Both the position numbers and the translations under genes were made by a program. The notes under the pieces are model-generated. The model worked only from the letters and a program-made list of their open reading frames with translations, did not search any database and was not told the DNA's origin. Positions 42,959-51,959 of a stretch of DNA of 64,000 nucleotides are shown here, piece by piece. Source of the DNA: Microbacterium oleivorans (lineage in GTDB: Bacteria; Actinomycetota; Actinomycetes; Actinomycetales; Microbacteriaceae). The first letter of the stretch is position 1; each line of letters opens with the position of its first letter. Location: assembly GCF_001691565.1 (NCBI RefSeq), contig NZ_MAYO01000003.1, forward strand, positions 2,283,851 through 2,347,850, in the 5' to 3' direction.

Positions 42959-44072
42959 CGATCCGGTCATCGCCCTCGGCGGGTGTCCCCCGACCGTCGG
43001 TGTCATTGGTCAGGACGAAGACCGTGCCGTCGGGACCGACCGTCACGTCCCGCAGCCGGCCGTACTCGCCGGCGTAGAGCTCGCTCGAGGAGGACGGATC
43101 CGCCACAGGGACGGCGCGCAGCACGCGTCCGCGGAGGTTGGCGATGAGGATCGTGTCGTCCACGATGGCGATCCCGCTGGGGCTGGCGGCATCCGTCGGC
43201 CAGGTCTGGACGGGGTCGATGTATCCGTCCGCCTCGCCGCCGGTGCCCTCGACATACGGCCAGCCGTAGTTGCCGCCCGGCTCGATGATGTTGAGCTCGT
43301 CGCGGTAGTTGCGGCCGAACTCGCTCGCGAACATCGTGCCGTCCTCGGCCCACGCGAAGCCCTGCACGTTGCGGTGCCCGAGGCTGTAGACGGCCGACGT
43401 CGGGTCGGGATTGTCCGACGGGATGCCGCCGTCCGGCGCAATCCGCAGGATCTTGCCCGCCAGCGATCGCGGGTTCTGCGACGCCGGTTCGTCGCTCGTG
43501 TCGCCGTTCGCGATGTAGAGCATGCCGTCGGGGCCGAACGCGATGCGACCGCCGTTGTGGTGGGTACCGGCCGGCATCCCGTCGATGACGACAGCCCGTT
43601 CGCCGAGCCCGTACGAGCCCGGCGCCCCGGTCAGCGGGTATCTCTCGACGCGGTTGCCGCTGCGCGCGGTCGAGTAGACGAAGAGGGAGTCGCCGTCCGA
43701 GGCGAGTCCGAGCAGCCCGCCCTCGGCGCTGTGCGCGACGCCCGCGATCGTGTCGACGACACGCGTCGTCCCGTCGGCGGCGACCTCGAGGATGCGGGCG
43801 GTGTCGCGTTCGCTGACGAAGACGGTGTCCCCGACCACAGCCATCGACCACGGTGCGTCGAGTCCGCTCGCGACGGTTCGCGGCGTCTTCGGCGCGGGCG
43901 TCGACGTCGGCGTCGGCGACGGGGTGGGGGCGGCGGGACTCGGCGTGGACGACGCCGACGGGGAGGGCGACTCCGCGGCGGGTTCCTCGGGAGGCGTGCA
44001 CCCGCTGAGCAGGAGGGTCGCGGCGACACCGACCCCGGCGATGGCGGAGGAGGTGCTGCGGCGCGAGAGCAT
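42933..44072 (-). CDS. PQQ-dependent sugar dehydrogenase (GSDH) lipoprotein
   Basis: A 379-residue surface lipoprotein (lipobox L-L-L-S-G-C, Cys25) with a Ser/Pro/Thr-rich linker (about 27-65) and a six-bladed beta-propeller of the soluble glucose/aldose dehydrogenase type. Motifs seen: GLLGLASDG, GTHHNGGRIAFGPDG, YSLGHRNVQGF and GGNYGWP. It should oxidise aldoses if PQQ is available. The start at 44072 gives a normal signal peptide; an in-frame ATG at 44090 is possible. It is convergent with the DUF1801 gene and divergent from the next pair. Confidence 0.85.
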   Translation of the reverse strand: MLSRRSTSSAIAGVGVAATLLLSGCTPPEEPAAESPSPSASSTPSPAAPTPSPTPTSTPAPKTPRTVASGLDAPWSMAVVGDTVFVSERDTARILEVAADGTTRVVDTIAGVAHSAEGGLLGLASDGDSLFVYSTARSGNRVERYPLTGAPGSYGLGERAVVIDGMPAGTHHNGGRIAFGPDGMLYIANGDTSDEPASQNPRSLAGKILRIAPDGGIPSDNPDPTSAVYSLGHRNVQGFAWAEDGTMFASEFGRNYRDELNIIEPGGNYGWPYVEGTGGEADGYIDPVQTWPTDAASPSGIAIVDDTILIANLRGRVLRAVPVADPSSSSELYAGEYGRLRDVTVGPDGTVFVLTNDTDGRGTPAEGDDRIVSLAVPRP

Positions 44073-44152
44073 GGGCCCAGTCAACCGCATCCCGTCCCGC
44101 GGAGGACGGAACCAGGTGAACGACCTAAACTGGGGGCATCCCATTCCCGTCT

Positions 44153-44809
44153 GTGAGTACCACGCCTGTGTCTGACGTTGCCCCCCGCGCTTTCGAGCTG
44201 CGCCACCTGCAGATGGGGCGCGCCCTTTTCTCGGCGCTCGCGGCGGTCATGATCACCTTCTCGGCCGACCACTCCGCGCAGGTCGGCATGTCGGTGTTCA
44301 GCGGGTTCGCCGTCGCGACCGCGCTCATCCTCATCCTGTCGGCGTGGCTCGTGTTCCCCGCGGGTGAGCGCTGGCAGGCGGTGCTCCTCGGCATCCTCAC
44401 CGTGGTTGCGGGGATGATCGCGACCCTCCCCGTGCTCCGTACGGTCGACGGCTTCTTCACGACCGTGCTCGTCTGGGCACTCGTGACCGGCGTCGCGGAA
44501 CTGATCATCGGCATCGTCGGGCGCCGCCGCCGGGACCCCGCCGCGCGCGAAGCCGTCTTCGTCGGCACCCTCACCATCATCCTCGGGGTCGCGATGGCGT
44601 TCATCCCGCGGGATTACATGCTCGAGTACTACATCGAACAGGCGCGTCGCTCGTTCACCCTCACGGGGTCGACGATCGGCGTCGGCGTGTTCGGGGGCTA
44701 TGCGGCGATCGTCGCCGTGTACCTCGGGATCGCCGCGTTCTCACCCCGCCCTGACACGGCGGCTGCCGTCGAGACGGCCGACACGGATGCCGCTGGAGGC
44801 CGCTCATGA
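44153..44809 (+). CDS. Membrane protein (DUF308/HdeD-like)
   Basis: A 218-residue protein with six hydrophobic segments (about 20-38, 44-64, 72-88, 96-118, 136-152, 172-196). The repeated layout of paired helices resembles HdeD/DUF308 proteins, but the match is weak. The GTG start gives MSTTPVSDVAP; a TAAACT box lies about 27 bases upstream and may be the -10 element. It overlaps the next gene by 4 bases and so is expressed with it. Confidence 0.6.
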   Translation: MSTTPVSDVAPRAFELRHLQMGRALFSALAAVMITFSADHSAQVGMSVFSGFAVATALILILSAWLVFPAGERWQAVLLGILTVVAGMIATLPVLRTVDGFFTTVLVWALVTGVAELIIGIVGRRRRDPAAREAVFVGTLTIILGVAMAFIPRDYMLEYYIEQARRSFTLTGSTIGVGVFGGYAAIVAVYLGIAAFSPRPDTAAAVETADTDAAGGRS

Positions 44810-45162
44810 GCGAGAAGAATCCCACCCGACGCGATCTCATGCGCCCGGTTCACCTGCTCGGCTTCGCCCTGCTGGCTGCGGTCTTCGCCGGTGTCGTCAC
44901 GCTCGTGTCGATGGGCGTCCTGCAGGAGCAGCGCGCCGGGGCGGCCGACATGCATGTGCGCGCGTGGGTCGTCGCCGGCATCGTCGCGGGGATCACGTTC
45001 ATCGCGACGCTCGTGATCATGGCGCTGTCGCTGCTCGCCGTCGACCCGGCGAAGATGGCGAAGCCCGTCACCCGAGGCCTGCTGCTGGACCCCGAGGACG
45101 AGGCCGCGCGCCCCGGTGACGGCGACGCTGATCGCCGGCACGCCCCGCCCACCGAGCACTGA
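44806..45162 (+). CDS. Small two-span membrane protein
   Basis: A 118-residue protein with two spans (about 17-38 and 53-77), a conserved-looking N-terminus NPTRRDLMRPVHLLG, and an acidic C-terminal tail (DPEDEAARPGDGDADRR). Proteins of this kind are often labelled amino acid transporter in Microbacteriaceae, but with two spans that cannot be right. Coupled to the upstream gene by ATGA; together they may form one membrane complex. Confidence 0.6.
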   Translation: MSEKNPTRRDLMRPVHLLGFALLAAVFAGVVTLVSMGVLQEQRAGAADMHVRAWVVAGIVAGITFIATLVIMALSLLAVDPAKMAKPVTRGLLLDPEDEAARPGDGDADRRHAPPTEH

Positions 45163-45177
45163 CCCGCCTCGGCTGAC

Positions 45178-45216
45178 GACCGGTCCGGACCGGTCCGCTC
45201 CGCGACTCAGCGGAGC
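45178..45216. terminator. Two inverted repeats between convergent genes
   Basis: GACCGGTCCGGACCGGTC is an 18-bp perfect palindrome at 45178-45195. It is followed by the hairpin GCTCCGC-GACTCA-GCGGAGC (45197-45216), whose loop contains the purB stop codon. Both strands could end here. Confidence 0.6.
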
Positions 45217-46589
45217 AGACCGACCAGCCGGTCGGCGAGTCCCGCGTAGCCGGCGGGCGTCAGTGCGAGCAGGCGCTGCTTCGCGGCATCCCCGATGTCG
45301 AGTCCGTTCACGAACTCGGCGAGCTCCGGAGCGCCGACGCGGCGGCCGCGGGTGAGGTCCTTCAGCAACGCGTACGGGTCGGTGATCTGCGAGCGACCCG
45401 CGACGATCTCGGCGCGCACGACGGTCTGGATCGCTTCGGCGAGGACCTCCCAGTTCGCATCGAGGTCGGCGAGCAGCACGTCGCGCGACAGCGAGATCTC
45501 GGTGAGGCCGCGCTGCAGGTTGTCGAGCGCGAGCAGCGAGTGGCCGAAGGCGACGCCGATGTTGCGCTGCGTCGTGGAGTCCGTGAGGTCGCGCTGCTGA
45601 CGCGACGTGACGAGGGTCGCAGAGAGCGTCGCGAAGAGCCCGCCGGCGATCTCGAGGTTCGCCTCGGCGTTCTCGAAGCGGATCGGGTTGATCTTGTGCG
45701 GCATCGTCGACGATCCGGTCGCCCCGGCGACAGGGATCTGAGCGAAGAAGCCCATCGAGATGTAGGTCCACACGTCCGTGGCGAGGTTGTGCAGGATGCC
45801 GCCCGCGTGCCGCACGCGGTCGTAGAGCTCGACCTGCCAGTCGTGCGACTCGATCTGCGTCGTGAGCTCGTTGAAACCGATCCCGAGACCCTCGATGAAG
45901 CCGCGCGAGAGGACCGGCCAATCGACGTCGGGCTCGGCCGCGAGGTGGGCGGACCAGGTGCCGGTCGCACCGGAGAACTTCGCGAGGTATTCGCCTCCCG
46001 CGATCTGCGCGGCGACGCGCTGCAGGCGCCACGCGAAGACGGCGAGCTCCTTGCCCATCGTGGAGGGCGTCGCGGGCTGACCGTGCGTGCGCGAGAGCAT
46101 GACGGCGTCCCGGTGCTCTTCGGCCAGCTGCGTCAGCGAGGCGACGACGGCGTGGAGCTTCGGCAGCCACACGCGCTCGACGGCGCGCTGGACGGTGAGG
46201 GCGTACGAGGCGGAGTTGATGTCCTCGCTGGTGCACGCGAAGTGCGTGAGTTCGGCGATCGCGTCGAGTCCGAGTGACGAGAGCCGGTCCCGCACGAGGT
46301 ACTCGATCGCCTTGACGTCGTGGCGGGTGACCGCTTCCTTCTCAGCCAGCCAGCCGATCTCGTCGGCACCGAAGTCGCGGTACAGGGCGCGGAGCGACTC
46401 CCTCTGGGCGTCCGTCAGGGCCGCCGAGCCGAACAGGCCGCGATCGGTCAGCGCGATGATCCACTCGACCTCGACCTCGACCCGGGCGCGGTTCAGTCCC
46501 GCCTCCGAGAGGTACTCGGCGAGCGGCGCGACCGCGGCCGCGTAGCGACCGTCGAGCGGGCTGAGGGACATCGAAGGCAGGGAGGACAC
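45207..46589 (-). CDS. purB: Adenylosuccinate lyase
   Basis: A 460-residue enzyme of the fumarase/aspartase superfamily. It starts VSSLPSMSLSPLDGRYAAAV, the usual PurB N-terminus; signature 3 is GSSTMPHKINPIRFENAEAN, and LSRTHGQPATPSTMGKE contains the catalytic histidine region. It acts twice in purine synthesis, on SAICAR and on adenylosuccinate, releasing fumarate. The GTG start at 46589 follows GGAG by 4 bases; the ATG at 46571 would shorten it by six residues. A phosphatase gene lies 26 bases upstream on the same strand. Confidence 0.95.
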   Translation of the reverse strand: MSSLPSMSLSPLDGRYAAAVAPLAEYLSEAGLNRARVEVEVEWIIALTDRGLFGSAALTDAQRESLRALYRDFGADEIGWLAEKEAVTRHDVKAIEYLVRDRLSSLGLDAIAELTHFACTSEDINSASYALTVQRAVERVWLPKLHAVVASLTQLAEEHRDAVMLSRTHGQPATPSTMGKELAVFAWRLQRVAAQIAGGEYLAKFSGATGTWSAHLAAEPDVDWPVLSRGFIEGLGIGFNELTTQIESHDWQVELYDRVRHAGGILHNLATDVWTYISMGFFAQIPVAGATGSSTMPHKINPIRFENAEANLEIAGGLFATLSATLVTSRQQRDLTDSTTQRNIGVAFGHSLLALDNLQRGLTEISLSRDVLLADLDANWEVLAEAIQTVVRAEIVAGRSQITDPYALLKDLTRGRRVGAPELAEFVNGLDIGDAAKQRLLALTPAGYAGLADRLVGLLR

Positions 46590-46615
46590 GCGACTCCGTT
46601 CGGTGGGGGGTGCGC

Positions 46616-47116
46616 TCACCGGCGAAGCGCGGGTTCGAGCTGCCGGAACAACGCCCGGCTGGCGCTCTCGATCATACCGAGCACCTCGTCGAACATCTCG
46701 GGGCCCCCGTAGTAGGGGTCCGGGACGTCGAGCACACCGTCTCCGCGCGGGTCGAAGGTCAGCAGGAGCGCGAGCTTGTCGACGTCGGCGGGGCTCCGCG
46801 CCCACTCCGAGAGGATCCGCTCGTGCGATCGGTCGAGCGCGATCACGAGGTCGTTGCGGTCGAAGTCCTCGCGGGAGAACTGCTTCGCCCGGTGGCGGGT
46901 GCCGTCGTAGCCGCGCCGGTCGAGGGCGTCGAGGGTCCGGCTGTCGGCGCGTTCGCCGACGTGCCACTCGCCGGTCCCGGCGCTCGTCGACACCACGCGG
47001 TCACCGAGTCCCGCCTGATCGGCGAACCACCGGAAGACCACCTCCGCCATCGGGGAGCGGCAGATGTTCCCGGTGCACACGAAAACCACGCGGAAAGCAT
47101 CATCGGGCGCGGGCAC
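46616..47116 (-). CDS. Low-molecular-weight protein tyrosine phosphatase
   Basis: A 166-residue phosphatase with the P-loop V-C-T-G-N-I-C-R-S: catalytic Cys14 and Arg20. The general-acid aspartate is in VPDPYYGG near residue 130. It may act on protein tyrosine or arginine phosphate. The start is GTG at 47116, five residues before the first strand. It lies directly upstream of purB on the same strand, which may reflect shared transcription only. Confidence 0.9.
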   Translation of the reverse strand: MPAPDDAFRVVFVCTGNICRSPMAEVVFRWFADQAGLGDRVVSTSAGTGEWHVGERADSRTLDALDRRGYDGTRHRAKQFSREDFDRNDLVIALDRSHERILSEWARSPADVDKLALLLTFDPRGDGVLDVPDPYYGGPEMFDEVLGMIESASRALFRQLEPALRR

Positions 47117-47230
47117 CCCTCCATTGTGCTGATGGAAGAGACTTCTGCACAGACCGGGCCTCGACCCGTGGCATCCCCCGCCCGACGCTGAGGCCGTTCA
47201 GAAGCGGATGCCGCGGGTCACCCTCGAGGC

Positions 47231-47524
47231 ATGTCCGATGCCGTCGCGCCGTCTCCGTACCTCTGGGGCGCCCCGCTCGAGGAGCGCCTGGCCACCCTCG
47301 ACCGTGCGCTCGCCTTGTTGCAGATCGCCGAGGGGCAGGCCCTCCAGCTGCTCGACGAGGTCCGCCGATTGGCGCCCGTCGTCGATTGGAGTGCGAACGC
47401 CGCGGACGCCTTCCGCGCGGCCCTCTCGGCCTGGGAGGACGAAATCGCGCGCCTGACGGCGTCGATCCCGTCGGTGATCGACCAAACGCAGCGCGATCGC
47501 CAGTGGATGCTGGCGGTGGGGTGA
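47231..47524 (+). CDS. WXG100-like small helical protein
   Basis: A 97-residue protein of two long helices. The segment VVDWSANAADAFRAALSAWE near 50-69 has the W-x-x-x-x-A-x-x-F layout of WXG100 proteins between the helices, although the W-x-G turn reads W-S-A. WXG100 proteins are substrates of type VII secretion. It starts 114 bases from a divergent phosphatase gene and is followed directly, with no gap, by a hydrolase gene, so the pair is cotranslated. No secretion genes are in the window. Confidence 0.6.
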   Translation: MSDAVAPSPYLWGAPLEERLATLDRALALLQIAEGQALQLLDEVRRLAPVVDWSANAADAFRAALSAWEDEIARLTASIPSVIDQTQRDRQWMLAVG

Positions 47525-48817
47525 GTGGGTGAGATCGAGATCCGGAGCGGACGTGTCGTCGCCGTCGACACGGAGACGCTGCGCGACGCCGCGACGCGGG
47601 CGAGCCTCGCGACGGTCGGCGCCGAGGATCTCCGCGCGTCGCTGGAGCAGGTGGATCAGTTGCTCGGTCTCACCATGATCGGAGGCACCGCGGCGCACCC
47701 GGTCAGCGTCGCGACGACGATCTGCGAGCAGGGCGGCATGCTCGTGACCGCCCTTCGGGACACCGCGTCGGCCTACGAGCTCGTCGAGTTGCAGGCACGG
47801 CGGGCCGCTGCGGCGGCCGGAGGTGTCGACGATCGGCGGGAGGCCGTGCTGCTGACCCGCCGTATCGAGGAGCTCGAGGCGTCCTCTCCCGAAGCCGTCC
47901 AGCTCGCGGCAAGGGCGCTCGCCGACGCCCCGAACCCCTTCGCGACGGTGGGGGGCGAGCTGTTCTGGAGCACCGTGGCCTTTCCGTTCGTCGGGCCGCT
48001 CGTGATGGCGACCTACGGGGCGGCAGCGGCGCAGATCCGCGCAGCGGGGAAGGGGGCGATCCCGGACGGCAGCAAGCTCGTGGGGACGCCGAGGACCCCG
48101 ACGGTCAGGCTGATCACCGTCCGTGAGGGCACGGCGCCCGAGTCGCTGTCGGTTCTCGCCCGGCGGCAGCCGTCGACGGAGCGTCCCGGCGACATCCGGG
48201 TCGAGCGGTACACGATGCCGGGGGGAGACCGACGATTCGCGCTGTACGTCTCGGGGACGAGGATCCGGGGCGACGTCGGCGCTTTCAGCATGGGGACGAA
48301 CGTGCCGCTGTACCTCGGTGCCGCGTCATCGTCCTACGAGTCGGTTCGGATCGCGCTCGAGAAGGCGGGCGCGAAGCCGGGCGACTCCGTGATGGTCAGC
48401 GGGCATTCGCAGGGGGCGATGATCGCCAGCCGTGTCGCTCTCGAAGAGGAGTACGAGGTGCCGATGCTGGTGGGTTTCGGCAATCCCGTGCAGGCGGATG
48501 TGGGAGCGGACACCCTGCAGGTCGACCTCCGCCACAGCGACGATGTCGTCCCCCTTCTCGCCGCCGGCGGACACGATTCCTCGATCGGCGCGCAGGGCAG
48601 CATGACCGTCGAGCGGAACGTCAACCCGTGGCCCGGGCTCGACTCCCACCAGATGGATGCCTACACCGAGACCGCCGAGATGCTGGACGCATCCTCCGAT
48701 CCGCGGATGGATGCCGTCCGGGAGCGCCTGGCCGAGTTCGGGCGGGCCGAGTCGGTCGAGGTCTTCGTCTACGACACCGAGGAGGGCGTCACGCCTTCGT
48801 CTGCGGACGCAGGATGA
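47525..48817 (+). CDS. Alpha/beta hydrolase with helical N-terminal (ESX-like) domain
   Basis: A 430-residue protein. Residues 1-135 are helical, beginning with IRSGRVVAVDTETLRDAATR, like the N-terminal targeting part of type VII-associated toxins. A hydrophobic stretch is found at 143-170. Residues 190-430 form an alpha/beta hydrolase with G-H-S-Q-G (Ser295), acid in RHSDDVVP (339-340) and His375 in DSHQMDAY. Probably a lipase or esterase. The GTG start follows the WXG-like stop with no gap. The 3' end overlaps the convergent YvlD-like gene by 29 bases. Confidence 0.7.
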   Translation: MGEIEIRSGRVVAVDTETLRDAATRASLATVGAEDLRASLEQVDQLLGLTMIGGTAAHPVSVATTICEQGGMLVTALRDTASAYELVELQARRAAAAAGGVDDRREAVLLTRRIEELEASSPEAVQLAARALADAPNPFATVGGELFWSTVAFPFVGPLVMATYGAAAAQIRAAGKGAIPDGSKLVGTPRTPTVRLITVREGTAPESLSVLARRQPSTERPGDIRVERYTMPGGDRRFALYVSGTRIRGDVGAFSMGTNVPLYLGAASSSYESVRIALEKAGAKPGDSVMVSGHSQGAMIASRVALEEEYEVPMLVGFGNPVQADVGADTLQVDLRHSDDVVPLLAAGGHDSSIGAQGSMTVERNVNPWPGLDSHQMDAYTETAEMLDASSDPRMDAVRERLAEFGRAESVEVFVYDTEEGVTPSSADAG

Positions 48818-49181
48818 TCCCGAAGACGAAGTTGATGATGGAGATCAGCAGCGCCGCGACCACGCCCAGCCAGAACGATTCGACCGACAGACCCCAGCCC
48901 CACCACTCGGTGAACCACCCGGTCAGCCAGAACAGGAACCCGTTGATGACGAGCGAGATGAGACCGAGCGTCAGGATGTAGAGCGGGAAGGCGAGGATCT
49001 TCAGGATCGTGCCGATCACCGTGTTGACGATCGCGAACACCGCAGCGACCGCCAGGAGCGACAGCACGAGCTGCAGGGTCTCGCCGGGTGCGAACGGGGT
49101 GACCTCGACGCGCAGCGGCTGGATGAGGGTGACGACCCAGATGGCGAATGCGTTGATCACGACGCGGACGATGAAGCGCAT
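48789..49181 (-). CDS. YvlD-like 4-span membrane protein (phage holin family 4 in name only)
   Basis: A 130-residue protein with four spans (about 4-20, 34-58, 62-88, 100-124) and the pattern KILAFPLYILTLGLISLVINGFLFW of the YvlD/phage_holin_4_2 family. Despite the family name, these chromosomal proteins are not prophage parts; no phage genes are nearby. In Bacillus, YvlD contributes to envelope stress resistance. The start at 49181 is the first ATG before the first span. Confidence 0.85.
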   Translation of the reverse strand: MRFIVRVVINAFAIWVVTLIQPLRVEVTPFAPGETLQLVLSLLAVAAVFAIVNTVIGTILKILAFPLYILTLGLISLVINGFLFWLTGWFTEWWGWGLSVESFWLGVVAALLISIINFVFGIILRPQTKA

Positions 49182-49229
49182 GCCCGCAGTCTCCCACGCA
49201 GGTCGCCACCCCGCTCGTAGACTCATCGC

Positions 49230-50294
49230 GTGACCGACATCCCCGTCCGGGTTCGCCCCGAGATCGCCGCGCTCCCTTCGTACAAGCAGGGCAAGCAGGC
49301 CGGCGCCACCGCCTACAAGCTGTCCAGCAACGAGAACCCCTTCGATCCGCTCCCCGGCGTCGTGGCCGCGGTGCGTGACGCCGTCGCGTTCAACCGCTAT
49401 CCCGACGCTCTCGCCGGACGCCTCCGGGCGCGGCTCGCCGAGCGGTTCGGCGTGAGCGACGACCGCATCCACGTCGCTGCCGGATCGGTGTCGATCCTCT
49501 ACCAGCTGGCTCAGGCCGCGGCATCCGTGGGTGATGAGATCGTCCTGCCCTGGCGCTCCTTCGAGGCGTACCCCGGCATCGTGACGGTCACGGGCGCGAC
49601 CCCCGTCATGGTCCCGTTGAACGACGACGCCGCAGTCGACCTCCCCGCGCTCGCCGCGGCCGTCACCGATCGCACTCGCGCCGTCTTCGTCTGCACGCCG
49701 AACAACCCGACCGGTGCCGTCGTGACGCAGGCCGACTTCGACGCGTTCGTGGCGGCCGTACCCTCCGACGTGCTGATCATCCTCGACGAGGCGTATGTCG
49801 AGTTCGTGACGGACGCCTCCGCCGTGAAGGGCGAGCAGGTCATCGCCGCGGGGCACGACAACGTCGTGATCCTCCGCACGTTCTCGAAGGCGTACGGGCT
49901 CGCGGGCCTGCGCATCGGGTACGCCGTCGGTCACCCGCGCATCCTCGACGTCGCCCGCAGCGCCGGCATCCCGCTCTCGGTGACGGCCCAGGCCGAGGCC
50001 GCGGCCCTCGCCAGCCTCGACGCCGAGGATGAGCTCCGCGAGCGCGTCGCCGTCGTCGCCGAGCGGCGCGACCGGCTCGTCGCCCGGCTGCGCGAGATCG
50101 GCTGGAACATCCCGACCGCGCAGGGGAACTTCGTCTGGCTGCCCGCGGGGGAGCGGTCGCTCGAGGTCGCCGCAGCCTTCGAGGCCGCCGACCTCGTCGT
50201 CCGGCCGTTCGCCGGCGACGGCGTCCGGGTGTCGGTGGGCGAGGACGAGTCGATCGAGCTCGTCGTCGCCGTCGCGGCGTCGGTTCTAGCCTGA
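49230..50294 (+). CDS. hisC: Histidinol-phosphate aminotransferase
   Basis: A 354-residue class I/II PLP enzyme of the HisC2/Pat type. [11 protein letters not shown] (35-45), [11 protein letters not shown] (155-165), the cofactor-binding LDEAYVEF (185-192) and the Schiff-base lysine Lys220 in [16 protein letters not shown] are present. It makes histidinol phosphate from imidazole-acetol phosphate; the Pat subgroup also accepts aromatic acids. GTG start, 48 bases from the divergent YvlD-like gene. No other his genes are near. A strong hairpin follows. Confidence 0.88.
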   Translation: MTDIPVRVRPEIAALPSYKQGKQAGATAYKLSSNENPFDPLPGVVAAVRDAVAFNRYPDALAGRLRARLAERFGVSDDRIHVAAGSVSILYQLAQAAASVGDEIVLPWRSFEAYPGIVTVTGATPVMVPLNDDAAVDLPALAAAVTDRTRAVFVCTPNNPTGAVVTQADFDAFVAAVPSDVLIILDEAYVEFVTDASAVKGEQVIAAGHDNVVILRTFSKAYGLAGLRIGYAVGHPRILDVARSAGIPLSVTAQAEAAALASLDAEDELRERVAVVAERRDRLVARLREIGWNIPTAQGNFVWLPAGERSLEVAAAFEAADLVVRPFAGDGVRVSVGEDESIELVVAVAASVLA

Positions 50295-50311
50295 GCCGGC
50301 CTCGCACGAAC

Positions 50312-50350
50312 GCGCCCCCGGAGCCCTGAGTTGGGCTTCCGGGGGCGCGT
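50312..50350. terminator. GC-rich hairpin between hisC and the sugar porter
   Basis: CGCGCCCCCGGAGCCC (50312-50327) pairs with GGGCTTCCGGGGGCGCG (50334-50350) with one bulged base and a 6-base loop. The right arm can alternatively pair with CGCGTCCCCGGAA further on (50384-50396), giving a second stem for the opposite strand. It serves two convergent genes; no T run. Confidence 0.7.
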
Positions 50351-50383
50351 CGTGTCGCGCTGCGGCCGGCCGGGAGACGACAC

Positions 50384-50400
50384 GCGTCCCCGGAACCGAT
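50384..50400. repeat. Second copy of the 17-bp element CGCGTCCCCGGAACCGA
   Basis: Identical to 42431-42447. Both copies lie within 140 bases of a gene end and can pair with an upstream GGGG-rich arm. Here the element is 6 bases before the sugar porter stop codon on the minus strand. Confidence 0.6.
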
Positions 50401-50406
50401 CGCGGC

Positions 50407-51867
50407 TCAGCGCGCGGACTTCTCCTTGGGCTTCCGCACGAAGAGGGTCTCGGTCTGCTCGAGCTCCATACCCTTCGTCTCGGGCACGCGCCAGGCGACG
50501 TACACGAACGAGAGGGCCGCGAACAGGGCGTACATGCCGTAGGTGAGCGGCAGCGACCAGCCCGACATCGCGGGGAACGACACCGTGATGAGGAAGTTGG
50601 CGATCCACTGGGCCGCCGCGGCGACACCGAGCGCCTTGCCGCGGATGCGGCTGGGGAAGATCTCGCCGAGGAGCACCCACACGAGCGGGCCCCACGATGC
50701 GCCGAAGCCGACGACGAAGAGGTTCGCGGCGACGAGGGCGATCGGCCCCCACGCACCGGGCAGCGACACCTCGCCGTCGACGGTCACCGCGAAGGCGAAC
50801 GCCAGCGCCATCGTTGCGAGCGACAGAGTCATCAGGACCGAACCGGTGAGGAGGATCGGCTTGCGTCCGACGCGGTCGACGAGCCAGATCGCGATGAGCG
50901 TGACGACGACGTTCGTGATCGAGGTGATGACGCTGATGAGCAGCGAGTTGCTCTCGTCGAAGCCGACGGCCTTCCAAAGCGTCGTCGAGTAGTAGAAGAT
51001 CACGTTGATGCCGACGAACTGCTGGAACGTCGACAGGATGATGCCGACCCAGACGATGCCCTGAAGGCCCAGGACCGGGCCGCGCAGTGACGCGCCCTTG
51101 CTCTTGCGGTCCTCGTCGATGGCCGAACGGATCTCGTTGACGGACTTGTCGAGGTCGGCGGCGGGGACGAGGCGGGAGAAGATCTCGCGCGCTTCGTCGT
51201 TGCGACCCTTCGCGAGGAGGAATCGCGGCGACTCCGGCATCGTGAAGGCGAGGATGCCGTACACGGCCGCCGGGATGACACCGACGAGGAACATCCAGCG
51301 CCAGGCCTCGAGGCCGAGCCAGAGCTGCTCCGCGGCGCCGCCGGCACTGTTGGCGAGGACGGCGTCCGACAGGAGGGCGGCGAAGATACCGAGCGTGATC
51401 GCGAGCTGCTGCAGCGAGGCGAGGCTGCCGCGGATCTGGCGCGGTGCGATCTCGGCGATGTAAGCGGGAGCGACCACCGAGGCGATGCCGATCCCGATGC
51501 CGCCGACGACGCGCCACACGATGAGGTCGGGGACGCTGAAGGTGAGCCCGGATCCGATCGAGGACACGAAGAACATCACGGCGCCGAGCATCATCGTCTT
51601 GAGGCGGCCCCAGCGGTCCGAGAGGTTCCCGGCGACGACGGCGCCGACGGCACAGCCGAGGAGGGCGACGGCCACGACGAAACCGGTGAGCACCTTGTCG
51701 AGCTCGAAGTTGCCCTCGATCGCGTCGACAGCGCCGTTGATGACGGAGGAGTCGAACCCGAAGAGGAAGCCGCCGACCGCTGCGGCGATCGATAGGCCGA
51801 TCGCTCGTCGCCCGTAGGGGCTCTTTATCGAGAAGGCGTCAGCGGGGATGGTGCCGGTAGTGCTCAT
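50407..51867 (-). CDS. Sugar porter family MFS transporter
   Basis: A 486-residue MFS transporter with 12 spans. Sugar-porter signatures: GFDSSVINGAVDAI in span 1, GNLSDRWGRLKTMM (loop 2-3), R-x-x-G-G-I-G-I-G in span 4, PESPRFLLAKGRNDEA after span 6, and PETKGMELEQTETLF after span 12. A proton-coupled importer of a hexose, pentose or polyol. No metabolic gene is adjacent; it ends near the hisC hairpin and starts 92 bases from a divergent gene. Confidence 0.92.
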   Translation of the reverse strand: MSTTGTIPADAFSIKSPYGRRAIGLSIAAAVGGFLFGFDSSVINGAVDAIEGNFELDKVLTGFVVAVALLGCAVGAVVAGNLSDRWGRLKTMMLGAVMFFVSSIGSGLTFSVPDLIVWRVVGGIGIGIASVVAPAYIAEIAPRQIRGSLASLQQLAITLGIFAALLSDAVLANSAGGAAEQLWLGLEAWRWMFLVGVIPAAVYGILAFTMPESPRFLLAKGRNDEAREIFSRLVPAADLDKSVNEIRSAIDEDRKSKGASLRGPVLGLQGIVWVGIILSTFQQFVGINVIFYYSTTLWKAVGFDESNSLLISVITSITNVVVTLIAIWLVDRVGRKPILLTGSVLMTLSLATMALAFAFAVTVDGEVSLPGAWGPIALVAANLFVVGFGASWGPLVWVLLGEIFPSRIRGKALGVAAAAQWIANFLITVSFPAMSGWSLPLTYGMYALFAALSFVYVAWRVPETKGMELEQTETLFVRKPKEKSAR

Positions 51868-51959
51868 GAGGGACGAGGGTACCCCCGCTCACGCTGGTCG
51901 AGCGCGCCCTTGCGCGTCGGACGAAAACAGGTACGGATGCCGTGTGCCACGATGCTCGG

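Noticed and set aside
44806..45162. Amino acid transporter
   Set aside because: Only two membrane spans; no transporter fold is possible.
48789..49181. Prophage holin
   Set aside because: The family name is historical; the protein matches chromosomal YvlD-like proteins and no phage genes are near.
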